Below are positions 25,756 through 36,000 of a stretch of 64,000 nt of DNA, piece by piece. Location: assembly GCF_000378965.1 (NCBI RefSeq), contig NZ_KB900536.1, positions 2,543,407-2,607,406 on the forward strand, written 5' to 3'. The stretch is from Thioalkalivibrio thiocyanodenitrificans ARhD 1. Its GTDB lineage: Bacteria; Pseudomonadota; Gammaproteobacteria; Ectothiorhodospirales; Ectothiorhodospiraceae. A program made the translations under genes and the position numbers. The notes under the pieces are model-generated. The model ran no database searches and was not told the DNA's origin. It was given only the letters and a program-made list of their open reading frames with translations. Within the stretch, counting starts at the first letter, position 1, and each line of letters begins with the position of its first letter.

Positions 25756-27015
25756 ATGATCCAGCGAAACCTGCTGCTGCGATTGCCGGAACACGATGGC
25801 CCGGCGGCCTTCGTGCTGCGTGACAGCGCCGGCAACCTCCTGATGGGCGGCGCGGATGAGCTTTCCCGGCTGGCGGAGCTTGCCCGCAGCGTACCCGTGC
25901 CCACGGTGCGCGTGCTGGTGCCCGGCACGCGGGTGCTGCTGACCCGGACCACGGTGCCCACCCGAAACCCCCGGGCCCTGCAGCGGGCCCTGCCCTACGC
26001 CCTGGAGGACCAGCTGGCCGGGGACGTGGAAGCCCTGCATTGCGTGCCCGGCCCGGTGGAGGAAGACAACACCGTGCCGGTGGCGGTGGTGGAACGCGCT
26101 CTGATGGATGACTGGCGTGAACGCCTCGCTGCCGCCGGACTCGATGCCCGCGCCCTGGTGCCGGAGACGGCCGTCCTGCCCCGGGACGAGGAGGGCGGCT
26201 GGCTGCTCTGGCTCGAGGGTGACGAGGCGTGGCTGGCCCTCGGACCGGGGGACGGTCTGGCCCTGGACCGGGACAATGCCGCCATGCTCGTGCGGATGCG
26301 TCTGGACGAGACGCCCGACGGTCAGCACCCGGCCCGCATCGTGATCGTGTGTCACGGACCCGCGCGGGAGTCGGACAGTGCCCTGGACGAGCCGGGGGTC
26401 TTCGGAGGCGTGCCGGTGGTGCGCCGAGAGAGCGAGGAACCGCTGTTGGAGGAGATCTCCCGGCACCTGCCCCCGCGTCCGCCGTTCAATCTGCTCGTTG
26501 GGCCCTATGGCCGTCGCGAGCAGTGGAGCCACCTGTGGCGCCCCTGGCGGGTCGCCGTGATCATCGCGGTGCTCTGGGGGGCAGTCCACCTGATCCAGTT
26601 GCATACCGAGATCCGGTACATGGGCCAGCAGCAGGCCATACTGGACGATCGCATGCGCGATATCTATCAGGCCGCGTTCCCCGGCAGCCGGGCCGGCGGC
26701 GATCCGAGACGTCAGATGGAGAGCGCGCTGGTGAGCCTGACCCGGGGCGGGTCCGATGAGGCCGGCCACGATTTCCAGGCGGCGCTCGCCCATGTGGCCC
26801 CCGTCCTGGTGGAGGTGCCGGGCTTCCGGATTGAGAGCCTGCGCTACCGGCCGGGCCAGATGGATCTGGACCTGCGGCTCGACAGTCTCCGGGCCCTCGA
26901 CGGACTGAAGCAGCGCCTGGAGCGGGGGGAGCAGTGGTCCGTGGAGATCCTCTCGGCCAGTGCGCAGGACGACTTCGTGGAAAGCCGTATTCAGGTGAGG
27001 AGGGCGGGCACATGA
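25756..27015 (+). CDS. gspL: Type II secretion protein GspL
   Basis: A 419-residue bitopic protein that recruits GspE to the membrane. The cytoplasmic actin-like domain (about residues 1-255) includes VRVLVPGTRVLLTRTTVP and ALPYALEDQLA. One transmembrane segment (about 268-283, RVAVIIAVLWGAVHLI) precedes a periplasmic ferredoxin-like domain. ATG 25756 gives the family N-terminus MIQRNLLLRLPEHDG. It overlaps gspM by four bases. Confidence 0.92.
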   Translation: MIQRNLLLRLPEHDGPAAFVLRDSAGNLLMGGADELSRLAELARSVPVPTVRVLVPGTRVLLTRTTVPTRNPRALQRALPYALEDQLAGDVEALHCVPGPVEEDNTVPVAVVERALMDDWRERLAAAGLDARALVPETAVLPRDEEGGWLLWLEGDEAWLALGPGDGLALDRDNAAMLVRMRLDETPDGQHPARIVIVCHGPARESDSALDEPGVFGGVPVVRRESEEPLLEEISRHLPPRPPFNLLVGPYGRREQWSHLWRPWRVAVIIAVLWGAVHLIQLHTEIRYMGQQQAILDDRMRDIYQAAFPGSRAGGDPRRQMESALVSLTRGGSDEAGHDFQAALAHVAPVLVEVPGFRIESLRYRPGQMDLDLRLDSLRALDGLKQRLERGEQWSVEILSASAQDDFVESRIQVRRAGT

Positions 27016-27509
27016 ATGCCTTCTGGGCAAGGCTCGGTCCCCGTGACCGGCGCATCCTGATCATCGGAGCCGTGTGCCTGGGCGTCATTCTGCCTTACTG
27101 GCTGGTCCTGCAATCGCTCACCGAGCAGGCCGAACGCATGGAGCGGTCCGTGAGCGCACTGTATGAAGACGTGGCCTGGATGCAGGCGGCCGCCGAGCGG
27201 GTGCGCGGTGTCGAGGGCGGCGCCACAGGGGCGCCCGCTGCCGCGGGAGACGGGTCCCCCCTGAGTGTCATCGACCGTACGGCGCGGGAAGGGCCCCTGA
27301 CCGGGACCGTGCGCCGCGTGCAGCCGGAGGGTGCCGATGCCGTGCGCGTGTGGCTGGAGGACGCGCCGTTCGACGATCTGATCCTCTGGCTTGGTACCCT
27401 GGAGACCCGCTACGGGCTGCGCGTCACGAGCCTGGTGGTGGACCGTCAGCCGGTGGAGGGGCGCGTGAATGCGCGCTTGAGCCTGGAACGGGCGGGACGG
27501 GGACAATGA
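27012..27509 (+). CDS. gspM: Type II secretion protein GspM
   Basis: A 165-residue partner of GspL. A short cytoplasmic start (MNAFWARLGPRDRR) is followed by one transmembrane helix (about residues 16-34) and a periplasmic coiled stretch, then a small alpha/beta domain ending VNARLSLERAG. ATG 27012 overlaps the gspL stop. The stop codon lies at the first unit of a GATGAAG heptamer array. Confidence 0.9.
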   Translation: MNAFWARLGPRDRRILIIGAVCLGVILPYWLVLQSLTEQAERMERSVSALYEDVAWMQAAAERVRGVEGGATGAPAAAGDGSPLSVIDRTAREGPLTGTVRRVQPEGADAVRVWLEDAPFDDLILWLGTLETRYGLRVTSLVVDRQPVEGRVNARLSLERAGRGQ

Positions 27510-27528
27510 TGAAGGATGAAGGATGAAG
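27508..27528 (+). repeat. GATGAAG heptamer array, three copies
   Basis: Three exact tandem GATGAAG units at the gspM/gspN junction. The first contributes to the gspM stop codon. The last forms a GAAGG about ten bases before the TTG proposed as gspN start, so the array may serve as its ribosome-binding site. Confidence 0.9.
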
Positions 27529-27538
27529 GGCGTCTGAC

Positions 27539-28324
27539 TTGAGGAGTGATCGCCGCGCGCGCCGCACCTGGGTGGCCTGGGCACTGACGGGGCTGCTGGC
27601 CTACGGGGTGTTCCTGGTGGCCCTGCTGCCGGCGGGTCTGGTCTGGGATCAGGCCGGACAGCGGGGCCTGTTGCCCGGCGGGCTGTCGGCCCGGGCCGTC
27701 ACCGGCACGCTATGGTCCGGATCCGCCGCCCGTGTCAGGCTGCCAGGGGCGGTGACGGTCGAGCGGGTCGCCTGGCGCTTCCGGCCCGGCGCGTTGTTGG
27801 GTGGACGCATGGGCTGGACGGTGTCCGCCGATCTGGCCGATGGGCACCTGCAGGGCGGCGTGGCCGCCGGCATCGGTGGTGTCCGGGTGACCGATACCCG
27901 GGCCGACCTGCGTGCCGCCGCGGCCATTTCCCCGTATCTCGAACTCCCCGTGGTCATCGAAGGTCGCCTGCTGCTGGACCTGCGACACCTGGTTCTGGAC
28001 CGTGACGGACGGGTGCGTGAGGCCGAGGGCGTGCTGGGGTGGCTGGAGGCGGGCGCGGGCATTCCCGAGCCCGTGGCGCTTGGGGATCTGCGCGCGGAAC
28101 TGCAGGCCACCGGGGAGGGCGGGCTGCGGCTGCTGATCGGTGAACAGGGCGGGCCGCTGGTGGCACGGGGCCGGGTGGACGTGGTCCCCGGCGGTCAGTA
28201 TCGCATCGAAGGGGAGGCCGGCACCCGCGAGGGCGCCGACCCGCGTCTGGTCCAGGCGTTGCGCATGCTGGGCACGCCGAATCCCGACGGCACGGTGCCC
28301 ATTGGCCTGTCCGGTTCGCTTTGA
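27539..28324 (+). CDS. gspN: Type II secretion protein GspN
   Basis: A 261-residue protein with one N-terminal transmembrane segment (about residues 10-30) and a beta-rich periplasmic region with LPGGLSARAVTGTLWSGSAARVRLPG, the pattern of the T2SS protein N family. The final segment is TVPIGLSGSL. The first usable start is TTG 27539, preceded by GAAGG from a heptamer repeat; this start is not certain. Its role in secretion is poorly defined; it is absent from many T2SS clusters. Confidence 0.85.
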   Translation: MRSDRRARRTWVAWALTGLLAYGVFLVALLPAGLVWDQAGQRGLLPGGLSARAVTGTLWSGSAARVRLPGAVTVERVAWRFRPGALLGGRMGWTVSADLADGHLQGGVAAGIGGVRVTDTRADLRAAAAISPYLELPVVIEGRLLLDLRHLVLDRDGRVREAEGVLGWLEAGAGIPEPVALGDLRAELQATGEGGLRLLIGEQGGPLVARGRVDVVPGGQYRIEGEAGTREGADPRLVQALRMLGTPNPDGTVPIGLSGSL

Positions 28325-28443
28325 GGGGATTGCGTGCCTGCCGTGTGATCCCGGGTGTCCCGGGGGTGCACATGCCAGGTTTGATGAAGTCCGCCGACCA
28401 GAACCGTTATGATGAACGACGCTCAACACGATTCAGGACACTG

Positions 28444-29235
28444 ATGCCTCAACATTCATCTCAGGTGCCGTTCGTCCGGGCCACTCGCGCGGCGCTGTTA
28501 ACCCTGATGGTCGCTGCGATCCTGGCCGGTTGCGCCATGCCCGGGGATCGCGTCCCGGACAACGATGCGGCGGCCTACCGGGAGGTTGCCGATGCCGTGG
28601 CGCGCAACGACTGCACCGCGGCCCGTCGCGCCGTGGAGGCCATGCAGTCCGGGCATCCGGACAGCCGCCGGTTGCCGGATGCCTATCTGGAGTCCGGCTA
28701 CGTCTGCCTGGGGACGGGGGATCTTGAAGCGGCGGAGGTCCTGGTCGAGGACTTCCTGGAGCGATTCCCCGGACATCCCTCCGAGGATTACGGGCATTAT
28801 CTCAGTGCGCTGGCGGCCTACGCCCGGTGGCGTGCCCTGCCGCCCGAGGCGCCGGGTGCCCGCTCGGCCGATCAGGCCCGGGAGGCCTTCGGCCGGTTCC
28901 GTCTGCTGCTCACCGCGCATCCGGACACGGCCTATGGTTCGGACGTGCGCCCCCTGCTCATGGAGCTGCGCGAGGGTCTGGCGCGGGTGGAGCTCAACGC
29001 CATTCGCAATGACCTGGATGCACGGCGCCATGACGCCGTCGTCCCGCGTGCCCGGTACCTGCTCACCCACTACGGAAACACCGAGTCCGCCCCCTATGCC
29101 ATGGCCGCCCTGGTGAGTGCGCACCGTGCCCTGGGCGAATCGGCCCAGGCACGGCGGCTTCTCCAGCAGCTGGAGTCGGACTGGCCGGATCACCCGGTCC
29201 TCGACACGCTCGCCCCGGAACCGCGCGACGGCTGA
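28444..29235 (+). CDS. BamD-like outer-membrane lipoprotein
   Basis: A 263-residue lipoprotein with lipobox ILAGC after a hydrophobic stretch. The mature part is tetratricopeptide-like. It shares with BamD (YfiO) the order of motifs: a first repeat with DAYLESGYVCLG, FLERFPGHPSEDYGHYLSALAAY, AREAFGRFRLLLTAHPDTAYGSDV, and a helix ending LRE.LARVELNAIRNDLDAR-like. BamD is part of the machine that inserts beta-barrel proteins into the outer membrane. It may be BamD itself or a paralogue; no other bam gene is near. A possible upstream start at 28387 was rejected because it would bury the signal peptide. Confidence 0.75.
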   Translation: MPQHSSQVPFVRATRAALLTLMVAAILAGCAMPGDRVPDNDAAAYREVADAVARNDCTAARRAVEAMQSGHPDSRRLPDAYLESGYVCLGTGDLEAAEVLVEDFLERFPGHPSEDYGHYLSALAAYARWRALPPEAPGARSADQAREAFGRFRLLLTAHPDTAYGSDVRPLLMELREGLARVELNAIRNDLDARRHDAVVPRARYLLTHYGNTESAPYAMAALVSAHRALGESAQARRLLQQLESDWPDHPVLDTLAPEPRDG

Positions 29236-29347
29236 AGGCCCCGATCGCACGCCGGCGCCGATCACCGGCCGGCCGGCGGGCGCTGCATTGAATCCCCGGA
29301 TGGCCTGATGCAGGCTGGTGATGTTGCCGGACGCAGGGTGTCTGTCG

Positions 29348-31384
29348 ATGCTGCACCGGATCACCGCGCTCATGCTTGTGCTTCCTCTTGTCCCCGGGCC
29401 GGTCAGTGCCCAGGCGCGCCTGGACCCGCTGACGGTCACCGCGCCGCGGCTGGAGCGCCCCTGGCTCGAAACCCCCGCTGCCCTGGACGTGGTGGAACGC
29501 GAGGATCTCTCCCAGGCCCGCCAGGGGTTGCAACTGGACGAGGCCCTGGTACGCATCCCCGGGGTCAGCGCACAGAACCGTTACAATTTCGCACAGGATC
29601 TGCGCGTGTCCATGCGCGGCTTCGGCGCACGTGCCGCCTTCGGTATCCGCGGCATCCAGGTGCGGGTGGACGGCCTGCCCGAGACCACACCGGACGGGCA
29701 GACCCAGGTGGATGCCATCGACCTCACCGCGCTCGAGCGGATGGAGGCGATTCGCGGCCCCTCCTCGGTCCTGCATGGCAATGCCACCGGCGGCGTACTG
29801 GAGATCACCACCCGTTCCGGACCTCCGGAGACGTTTGTCCAGCCGAGGCTGGAGGCCGGCAGCTACGGCTACCGCCGCCTGGGGGCCCAGGCGGGCGGCC
29901 GGGAAGGGGACCTGGCCTGGCATGTGAGCGGATGGGATCTGGCCATGGACGGCTACCGGGCGCACAGCCGGGCGGAGAAACGGCTTCTGCATTCGCGCGC
30001 GGACTGGACTCCGGGGGGGTCCCATCGTCTGACCGCGCTGCTCACCGTGCTGGACGCGCCGCGCACGGACGATCCCGGTGCGCTCACCTCGGTCGAGGTC
30101 GCCGACGACCGGCGTGCCGCCCATCCCAATGCACGGATGTTCAACGCGGGGCAGGCGGTCACCCAGCAGCGCGCGGGCCTCGTCTACCGGGCGGATCCTG
30201 CCGGGGGCGGGCGGTTCGAGGCGCGCGCCTTTCACACCTGGCGGGACTTCGACAACCGGCTGGCCTTCGAGTCCGGCGGCATCGTCGAGTACAACCGGCT
30301 GTTTTCCGGGGCGGGCCTGCAGTACACCCGGGACAATCGCTTGGGCCCGTGGGCCGGACGCATGACGGCCGGACTGGATGTGGAACGCCAGCGCGACATG
30401 CGACGGCGCCACGACAACCTGGGCGGCACGCGCGGTGATCTGACGCTGGATCAGCGTGAGACGGCCCGGGCCGCAGCCGTGTTCGTGCAGCAGGAAGCGG
30501 CGCTCACCGAACGTCTGGACGCCACGCTCGGCCTGCGCCGGGATCGGGTGCGCTTCTCCATCGACGACCGCTTCCTGGCGGACGGCGACGACTCCGGACG
30601 CCGGGATTTTCGCGAGACCAGCCACGCCCTGTCCATGGCCTACGCCTGGCGTCCGCGGCACCGCGTTTACGCCACCTGGGGCACCGCCTTCGAGACGCCG
30701 TCGTTCACCGAGTTCGCCAATCCGGATGGCGGTGGCTTCAACCCGGCCGTGGAGCCGCAGCAGGCCCGCAACCTGGAACTGGGTTTCAAGGGGTTCGCCG
30801 AGCGCATGCAGTACAGCCTCGCCCTGTTCAGGGTCGACGTTCGCGACGAACTCGTGCCTTTCCAACTGGCGGATCCCGACGACGATCGTACCTATTACCG
30901 GAACGCCGGTCGCACCCGGCGCCAGGGGCTGGAGGCCGGTCTTGTCTGGCTCCCGGCCACGGACCTGGCGCTGACGGGTGCCTGGACCTGGTCGGATTTC
31001 AGCTTCCGGGAGTTCGTAGACGACGGCGCCTCCCTGGCGGGTCGGGAACTGCCCGCCATCCCGCGCCGGCAACTGTTCCTCGAGGCCGCCTGGCGCCCCG
31101 GGCGCCGTTACCTGATCGTCGATGTGCTCGCCCGGGATCGTCAGTTCGCCGACAATGCCAATACCGAACGGGTGTCCGGGTCGGCGGTGGTGAACCTGCG
31201 CGGGGGTCGGGTGTTTCGCAGCGGCGGGCTGGAGGTGGAGGCCTTCCTGGCGGTGAACAACCTCTTCGGCGAGGACTACTTCTCCAACATCCGGCCGAAC
31301 GCCGCCTTCGGCCGTTACTACGAGCCCGCGCCCGGGCGCAACGTGTACCTGGGCCTGCACCTGACGCGCCGCGCACATGATTGA
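29348..31384 (+). CDS. TonB-dependent outer-membrane receptor
   Basis: A 678-residue ligand-gated porin. Signal peptide MLHRITALMLVLPLVPGPVSA; TonB-box-like DPLTVTA near the mature N-terminus; plug domain with VVEREDLSQ, IPGVSAQNR, VSMRGFGARAAFG and ERMEAIRGPSSVLHGN; then a 22-strand barrel. The segment GLPETTPDGQTQVDAIDL is reminiscent of the FecA/YncD (PqqU) type, but the substrate cannot be assigned. Starts at GTG 29318 and ATG 29321 are possible; ATG 29348 gives the cleanest signal peptide. No siderophore or cobalamin genes, TonB/ExbBD genes or riboswitch are adjacent. Confidence 0.88.
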   Translation: MLHRITALMLVLPLVPGPVSAQARLDPLTVTAPRLERPWLETPAALDVVEREDLSQARQGLQLDEALVRIPGVSAQNRYNFAQDLRVSMRGFGARAAFGIRGIQVRVDGLPETTPDGQTQVDAIDLTALERMEAIRGPSSVLHGNATGGVLEITTRSGPPETFVQPRLEAGSYGYRRLGAQAGGREGDLAWHVSGWDLAMDGYRAHSRAEKRLLHSRADWTPGGSHRLTALLTVLDAPRTDDPGALTSVEVADDRRAAHPNARMFNAGQAVTQQRAGLVYRADPAGGGRFEARAFHTWRDFDNRLAFESGGIVEYNRLFSGAGLQYTRDNRLGPWAGRMTAGLDVERQRDMRRRHDNLGGTRGDLTLDQRETARAAAVFVQQEAALTERLDATLGLRRDRVRFSIDDRFLADGDDSGRRDFRETSHALSMAYAWRPRHRVYATWGTAFETPSFTEFANPDGGGFNPAVEPQQARNLELGFKGFAERMQYSLALFRVDVRDELVPFQLADPDDDRTYYRNAGRTRRQGLEAGLVWLPATDLALTGAWTWSDFSFREFVDDGASLAGRELPAIPRRQLFLEAAWRPGRRYLIVDVLARDRQFADNANTERVSGSAVVNLRGGRVFRSGGLEVEAFLAVNNLFGEDYFSNIRPNAAFGRYYEPAPGRNVYLGLHLTRRAHD

Positions 31385-31496
31385 ATCCGGCTGCGGAAAC
31401 GCAAGCAAAGGCGAAAGCCATCACCCATCCGGGACACCCACGCGATGCGTGGAGCGATAGAATAGGGACTGCGCCGTACAAAGGGAGCACATACTC

Positions 31497-32198
31497 ATGG
31501 CAAACGTACTGCTCGAGGACGGCACGCCCGTCCCCGTTCACACCATCTTCTGCATCGGTCACAACTACGCCGCCCACGCCCGGGAGCGCGGCACCCCCGT
31601 GCCGGAATCCCCCGCCGTGTTCATCAAGCCCGACACCACGCTGGTGGTCGACGGCGGCCCGGTCCGGCTGCCGCGCCTGAGCACCGACGTGCATCACGAG
31701 GTGGAGATGGTGGCCCTGCTGGGTGACGGTGTGCTGGCACGGGCCGGGCGCGAGATCCCCGAGGCCGAGGCCCTGGCGTGTGTGCGCGGTTACGGGGTGG
31801 GGATCGACGTGACCGCCCGGGATTTTCAGCAGCGCGCCCGGGAGCGGGGGCTGCCCTGGGCGGTGGGCAAGGGGTTCGACACCTTCGCGCCCGTGAGCCG
31901 GTTCGTGGACGCGGCCCGGGTGGCCGATCCGCAGGCACTGCGTCTGTGGCTGGACGTGAACGGCGAGCGCCGCCAGGATGATCTGACCAGGGGCATGACC
32001 TTCGGCCTCGCGTCCGTGATCCATTATCTGTCGACCATATTCACGCTGACCCCCGGGGACCTCATATTCACGGGCACACCGGGCGGCGTGGCGCGCTTCG
32101 AGCATGGTGACCGCATCGAGGCCGGACTGGGGCCCGACGGCGCACCCCCGCTGTGTACCCTGGCCGTCGGCGCCCTGCGCGAGCCCGTGTTAAGCTGA
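31497..32198 (+). CDS. Fumarylacetoacetate hydrolase-family protein
   Basis: A 233-residue FAH-fold enzyme. Visible motifs are IGHNYAAHARE, FIKPDTTLV, the metal-binding HHEVEMVALLG, GYGVGIDVTARDFQ, WAVGKGFDTFAP and the C-terminal GDLIFTGTPGGVA. Members include fumarylpyruvate hydrolases, oxaloacetate tautomerases and acylpyruvases (YcgM type), so the substrate is open. A TAGAAT at 31458-31463 could be a -10 element. It stands alone between a TonB receptor and a lipoprotein gene. Confidence 0.88.
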   Translation: MANVLLEDGTPVPVHTIFCIGHNYAAHARERGTPVPESPAVFIKPDTTLVVDGGPVRLPRLSTDVHHEVEMVALLGDGVLARAGREIPEAEALACVRGYGVGIDVTARDFQQRARERGLPWAVGKGFDTFAPVSRFVDAARVADPQALRLWLDVNGERRQDDLTRGMTFGLASVIHYLSTIFTLTPGDLIFTGTPGGVARFEHGDRIEAGLGPDGAPPLCTLAVGALREPVLS

Positions 32199-32265
32199 CG
32201 GGCCGTCTGCGGCGCGGCAAAACGCACCGCACAGTCCGTCATCGATAACCGAGGAATGGATATTC

Positions 32266-32730
32266 ATGCCGTATCGCACGCTGTCCCTGATCCCGCTGGT
32301 CCTCTCCCTGGCCCTGTGGCTTCCGGCCTGCGGTCCGTCTTCCACCGCAGAGGACGAGGCGGCCGCCCCGGATGTCGCCGCCGGTGTCGATGCGGCCGCG
32401 CTGGCCACGGCCGAGGGCTGGCTTGCCCTGGTGGACGCCGATGACTACGAGGCCAGCTGGCGGGCGACCGGGACCCTGTTTCAGCAGGAGGTGTCTGCCG
32501 GTGAGTGGCGGGACAGCATGACGCAGGTGCGCGAGGACATGGGGGCCGTGGCCGAACGCCGCCTGCATGACCAGACGCTGGAAACCGTCATGCCGGGTGT
32601 CCCCGAGGGCGTGTACCTGATGCTCGAGTACCGCTCCGTGTTCGAGCGGCAGCCCCAGGGCGCGGAACTGGTGGTGCTCGCGCGGCAGGAGGACGGTTCG
32701 TGGGGGGTGATCGGGTACTTTCTGCAATGA
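32266..32730 (+). CDS. DUF4019-like lipoprotein
   Basis: A 154-residue lipoprotein (lipobox LWLPAC, then an acidic linker). The mature domain, with AEGWLALVDADDYEASWRATGTLFQQEVSAGEWRDSM-type sequence and a closing VVLARQEDGSWGVIGYF, fits the DUF4019 pattern. Function is unknown. Its stop lies at the start of a heptamer array shared with the convergent small membrane protein gene. Confidence 0.7.
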   Translation: MPYRTLSLIPLVLSLALWLPACGPSSTAEDEAAAPDVAAGVDAAALATAEGWLALVDADDYEASWRATGTLFQQEVSAGEWRDSMTQVREDMGAVAERRLHDQTLETVMPGVPEGVYLMLEYRSVFERQPQGAELVVLARQEDGSWGVIGYFLQ

Positions 32731-32813
32731 GGAAGTGGGAAGGGCGAGTTTGGAAGTGGGAACGGAGAAAAAGACACCGCCAACATCGTACTTCCCAATT
32801 CACACTTCGCACT
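32731..32813. repeat. Heptamer arrays in inverted orientation between convergent genes
   Basis: Degenerate GAAGTGG/GAAGGGC units (32731-32763) face inverted units CTTCCCA, ATTCACA, CTTCGCA (32790-32813). The stop codon of the leftward gene falls within the right array. The layout matches the larger one at 62156-62265, also between convergent genes. Confidence 0.7.
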
Positions 32814-33019
32814 TAATTTGGCGGCCCCCCGGGCCCCGCATCCTTGTCCTTGGTGATCAGGTAGACGCCGCCCGCGGCCATGGCCATCCAGAGGATCAGC
32901 GACCATGCGCCGAGTATCTCCCACAGGCGGCCCATGAACAGCAGCATGACCGCGGCGAGACCGAGGATCACATTGCCCAGGATGAAATGCAGGCGTTTTC
33001 TGTCTTCGGGCGAGCGCAT
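32813..33019 (-). CDS. Small two-helix membrane protein
   Basis: A 68-residue protein with two predicted transmembrane segments (about residues 12-28 and 37-54), a charged N-terminus (MRSPEDRKRLHF) and a short hydrophilic tail (KDKDAGPGGPPN). No family recognised. It follows the PAS-GGDEF-EAL gene by 40 bp on the same strand, so the two may be co-transcribed. Its stop codon lies inside a heptamer repeat. Confidence 0.65.
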   Translation of the reverse strand: MRSPEDRKRLHFILGNVILGLAAVMLLFMGRLWEILGAWSLILWMAMAAGGVYLITKDKDAGPGGPPN

Positions 33020-33059
33020 GCGGCGATTGTAACAGCCCCGGAACCGGCCGGTTCCGGGG

Positions 33060-36000
33060 TCACCCGCCTCCGAGTCTCGGGTGATCGGCGCAGGGCCGGT
33101 CGAGGTGGTAGCCCTGGGCCATGTCCACGCCGAATTCGCGCAGCATGTCCAGCGTCGCCCCATCCTCCACGAACTCCGCGACGGTGACCTTGTCGAGTCC
33201 CCGGGCCACATCGATCATGGCCTTCACGAAGGCCTGGTTGTCCCGGTTGTTGGGCAGATCGCGAATGAAGATGCCGTCGATCTTGAGGATCTGGACGTTC
33301 AGATACTTCAGGTAGGCAAAGGTGGAGAAGCCGGACCCGAAATCGTCCAGGCAGATGAGGCAGCCGGTGTGCTGCAACGCCTCCATGAAGCGTTGCGCGT
33401 CCTGCATCTCGACCACGGCCGCCGTTTCCGTCAGTTCGATGATCAGCCGCTTCGGATCCACACTGCGCTTCTCCAACTCCCCATGAATGTAATGCGGCAG
33501 GCCCGGATCTTCCAGGCTGCGGCCCGAGATGTTGATGGACAGCGCGGGAAGGTCCGGATGGGCCGCCAGCGTCTTGATGCTGCGCTTGATCACCCATCGG
33601 TCGATCTCCAGGACCTGCCCGGTCTTCTCCGCCACGGGTATGAACTGGCCGGGCATGATGACGCGTTCGTCCTCCAGCGGATCACGCATGCGTACCAGCG
33701 CCTCCAGATGGCTCAGACTGCCGTCGCGGGTGTGGTAGATGCCCTGAAAATGCAGTTCGAGACGATCCCGCTCCAGGGCCTTGGCGATGCGGCTGCGCCA
33801 GGTCATGCGCTCCACCATGGCCTGGGCGGTGTTGCGGGTTGCGTCGTAGACGGCCCAGGTGTTCTTGCCGCTGTCCTTGGCCTGGTACATGGCGGCGTCG
33901 GCGTGGGCCACCAGGTCCTCGGTGTTGTCGCCGTGTTCCGGATAACAGGCGATGCCGATGCTCGCCGTGAGACGAAGATTGCTGCCCCGGAAGCGGAACG
34001 GGATTGCCGAGATGGCGTGGATGATGCGTTCGGCCAGAGGCACCGGATCATCGCCCGGTCTCATCTCGATGAGAAGGGCGAACTCGTCACCCCCCAGGCG
34101 CGCGAAGATCTCGCCGCCGCGCACCAGGCTCGCCACCTCCCCGGCCGCCCGCACCAGCACCGTGTCGCCCGCCCGGTGGCCGAAGGTGTCGTTGATGTAC
34201 TTGAATTCGTCCAGGTCGAAGTAGAGCAGCGCGAAGCGCCTGTCGGCGCGCCGGGAGCGCTGGATGACCTGTTCCAGGTGCTGCTGGAACCGATGCCGGT
34301 TGTGCAACCCCGTCAGGGCGTCGTGTTCCGCCAGGTAAATGAGCTGCTGCGCGGTCTGACGCTCGTGGGTGACGTCCTCGTAGATCCACAGCCGGCCGAT
34401 GATCCTTCCGTCCGGATCCGGCACGGGATAAGAGAGCTGGGTGAGGATACGGCCGTCGTAGAGATCCACCTCGAAGCGTTCGCTGATCTCGTGGGTGTCC
34501 AGCACGTGCAGGATATGCCGGGAGGCGTGATCCGGCCGCGCGAACCGGTGGGTGGAATGCTCCAGAACGTCCCGGCTCGGGCGCCCCACCAGCTCCACCG
34601 CCTCCGGGATGGCCCACATGCGCCGGAAGGCCGGATTCACATACTCCACCCGTTCGTCGCGATCCTCGAACAGGATGCCGATGCTCATGCCGGACAGCAG
34701 CGCGGCCATGCGGCTCTGCTCCCGCTGGGCGACGGACAGCAGTTCCGCTTGCCTGTGCTCGGATTCGCGCAGCTCCGCGAGGGCCTTCATCAGCGCATCC
34801 CGGTTCTGCATGCGCTGGGTGATATCGTGACTGACGGCCACGAAGCGCGGCGATTCGCCCTCGGGCGTCACGTACTGGAGAAAGACCTCCACCGGGATGT
34901 CCGTGCCGTCCCGCCTGCGATGCGGCGTCTCGAAACGCAGGCTCGGCAGGCTTCCGTCGCGCAGCGGTTCGATCAGCTGGCGGAAACGGGGTTCGGGCAG
35001 ATCGGGCTTGATGTCGTAGGCGTGCAGGTTCAGCAGCTCCTCGCGGCTGTAGCCAGTCTGGTCCAGGGCTCCCTGATTGACGTAGGTGAACCGCAGTGTC
35101 TCCGGGTCGAGCATGAAGACGCCGTCGAGCATCAGGTCCAGGGTGTTTCTGAATCCCCTGAGTGCCGATCGTTCGCGGCGCAGTTCCTCGTTGGCGGCCA
35201 CCAGCGCGCTGGCGTCCATCACGTGGCCCTGCAGGTAAAGCAGTTCGCCCGCCTCGCCGTGGATGCCCTGGCCTCGTTCATGTACCCAGCGTTCGGTGCC
35301 GTCGCGGGCGATGATTCGGTAGGAGATCTCAAAGGGGCGGCGTGTCTGCAGGGACGCCTGCACGGCGTTCCAGACCGACTGCCGGTCCTGCGGATGGATC
35401 CACGACCCCATGGAGACGGTGTTCGGGTCGAGAAAATCCTCGATCCGGTAACCGCCCAGTTCCTCCACGTTGCCGGCCATGTAGACCAGCGGCCAGTCCG
35501 GCGTGTTCCTGCAGCGGTAGACGAAGCCGTCGATGGTGCCGAGCACCCGCAGCAGGTCGTCGCTGCTGCGGCTGCCGGCATGGCGCACCAGGCTCATCAG
35601 CCCCACCGCGGCGGCGATGGCGCACAGGGCGCGCAGCAGTTCTACCGGAATCCCGGTCGCGGCGAGGAAATCGCCGCTCGTGGGCAACCAGTCCGGAAGG
35701 CCGGCGGCGGGCGCGGATGGCCATGGCGTCAGCAGACCGTAGGCGAGAAGCGCGCCGCCAATGACCATGATCCGCATGGGCAGCCCACGCTCGATCGCGG
35801 CCACGTCGATGCGCCGGGCACGCGCCTGGCGCAGCGCCAGCAGTGCCGCGCCGGCCAGCAGAGCACCGGGCGCGCCGATGAAGTATCGGGCGCCGGCGGC
35901 GAGCCCCGCCAGCGAGTCGCCGGCCGCGACGGCCGGCGCGGCGACGGCCAGTCCCGCCGCGCCGTAAACCAGGAGTGGATTGAGCCGGAGCCGGGCGCGG

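Noticed and set aside
26934-27011. Upstream start for gspM inside gspL
   Set aside because: The extra residues are the out-of-frame translation of gspL; ATG 27012 gives the standard N-terminus and a 4-bp overlap.
29236-29347. Riboswitch or Fur box before the TonB receptor
   Set aside because: The 112-bp gap is too short for a cobalamin riboswitch and shows no Fur-like inverted repeat.
29063-31408. A 781-codon minus-strand frame over the TonB receptor
   Set aside because: Antisense shadow of the receptor gene; no domain recognisable.
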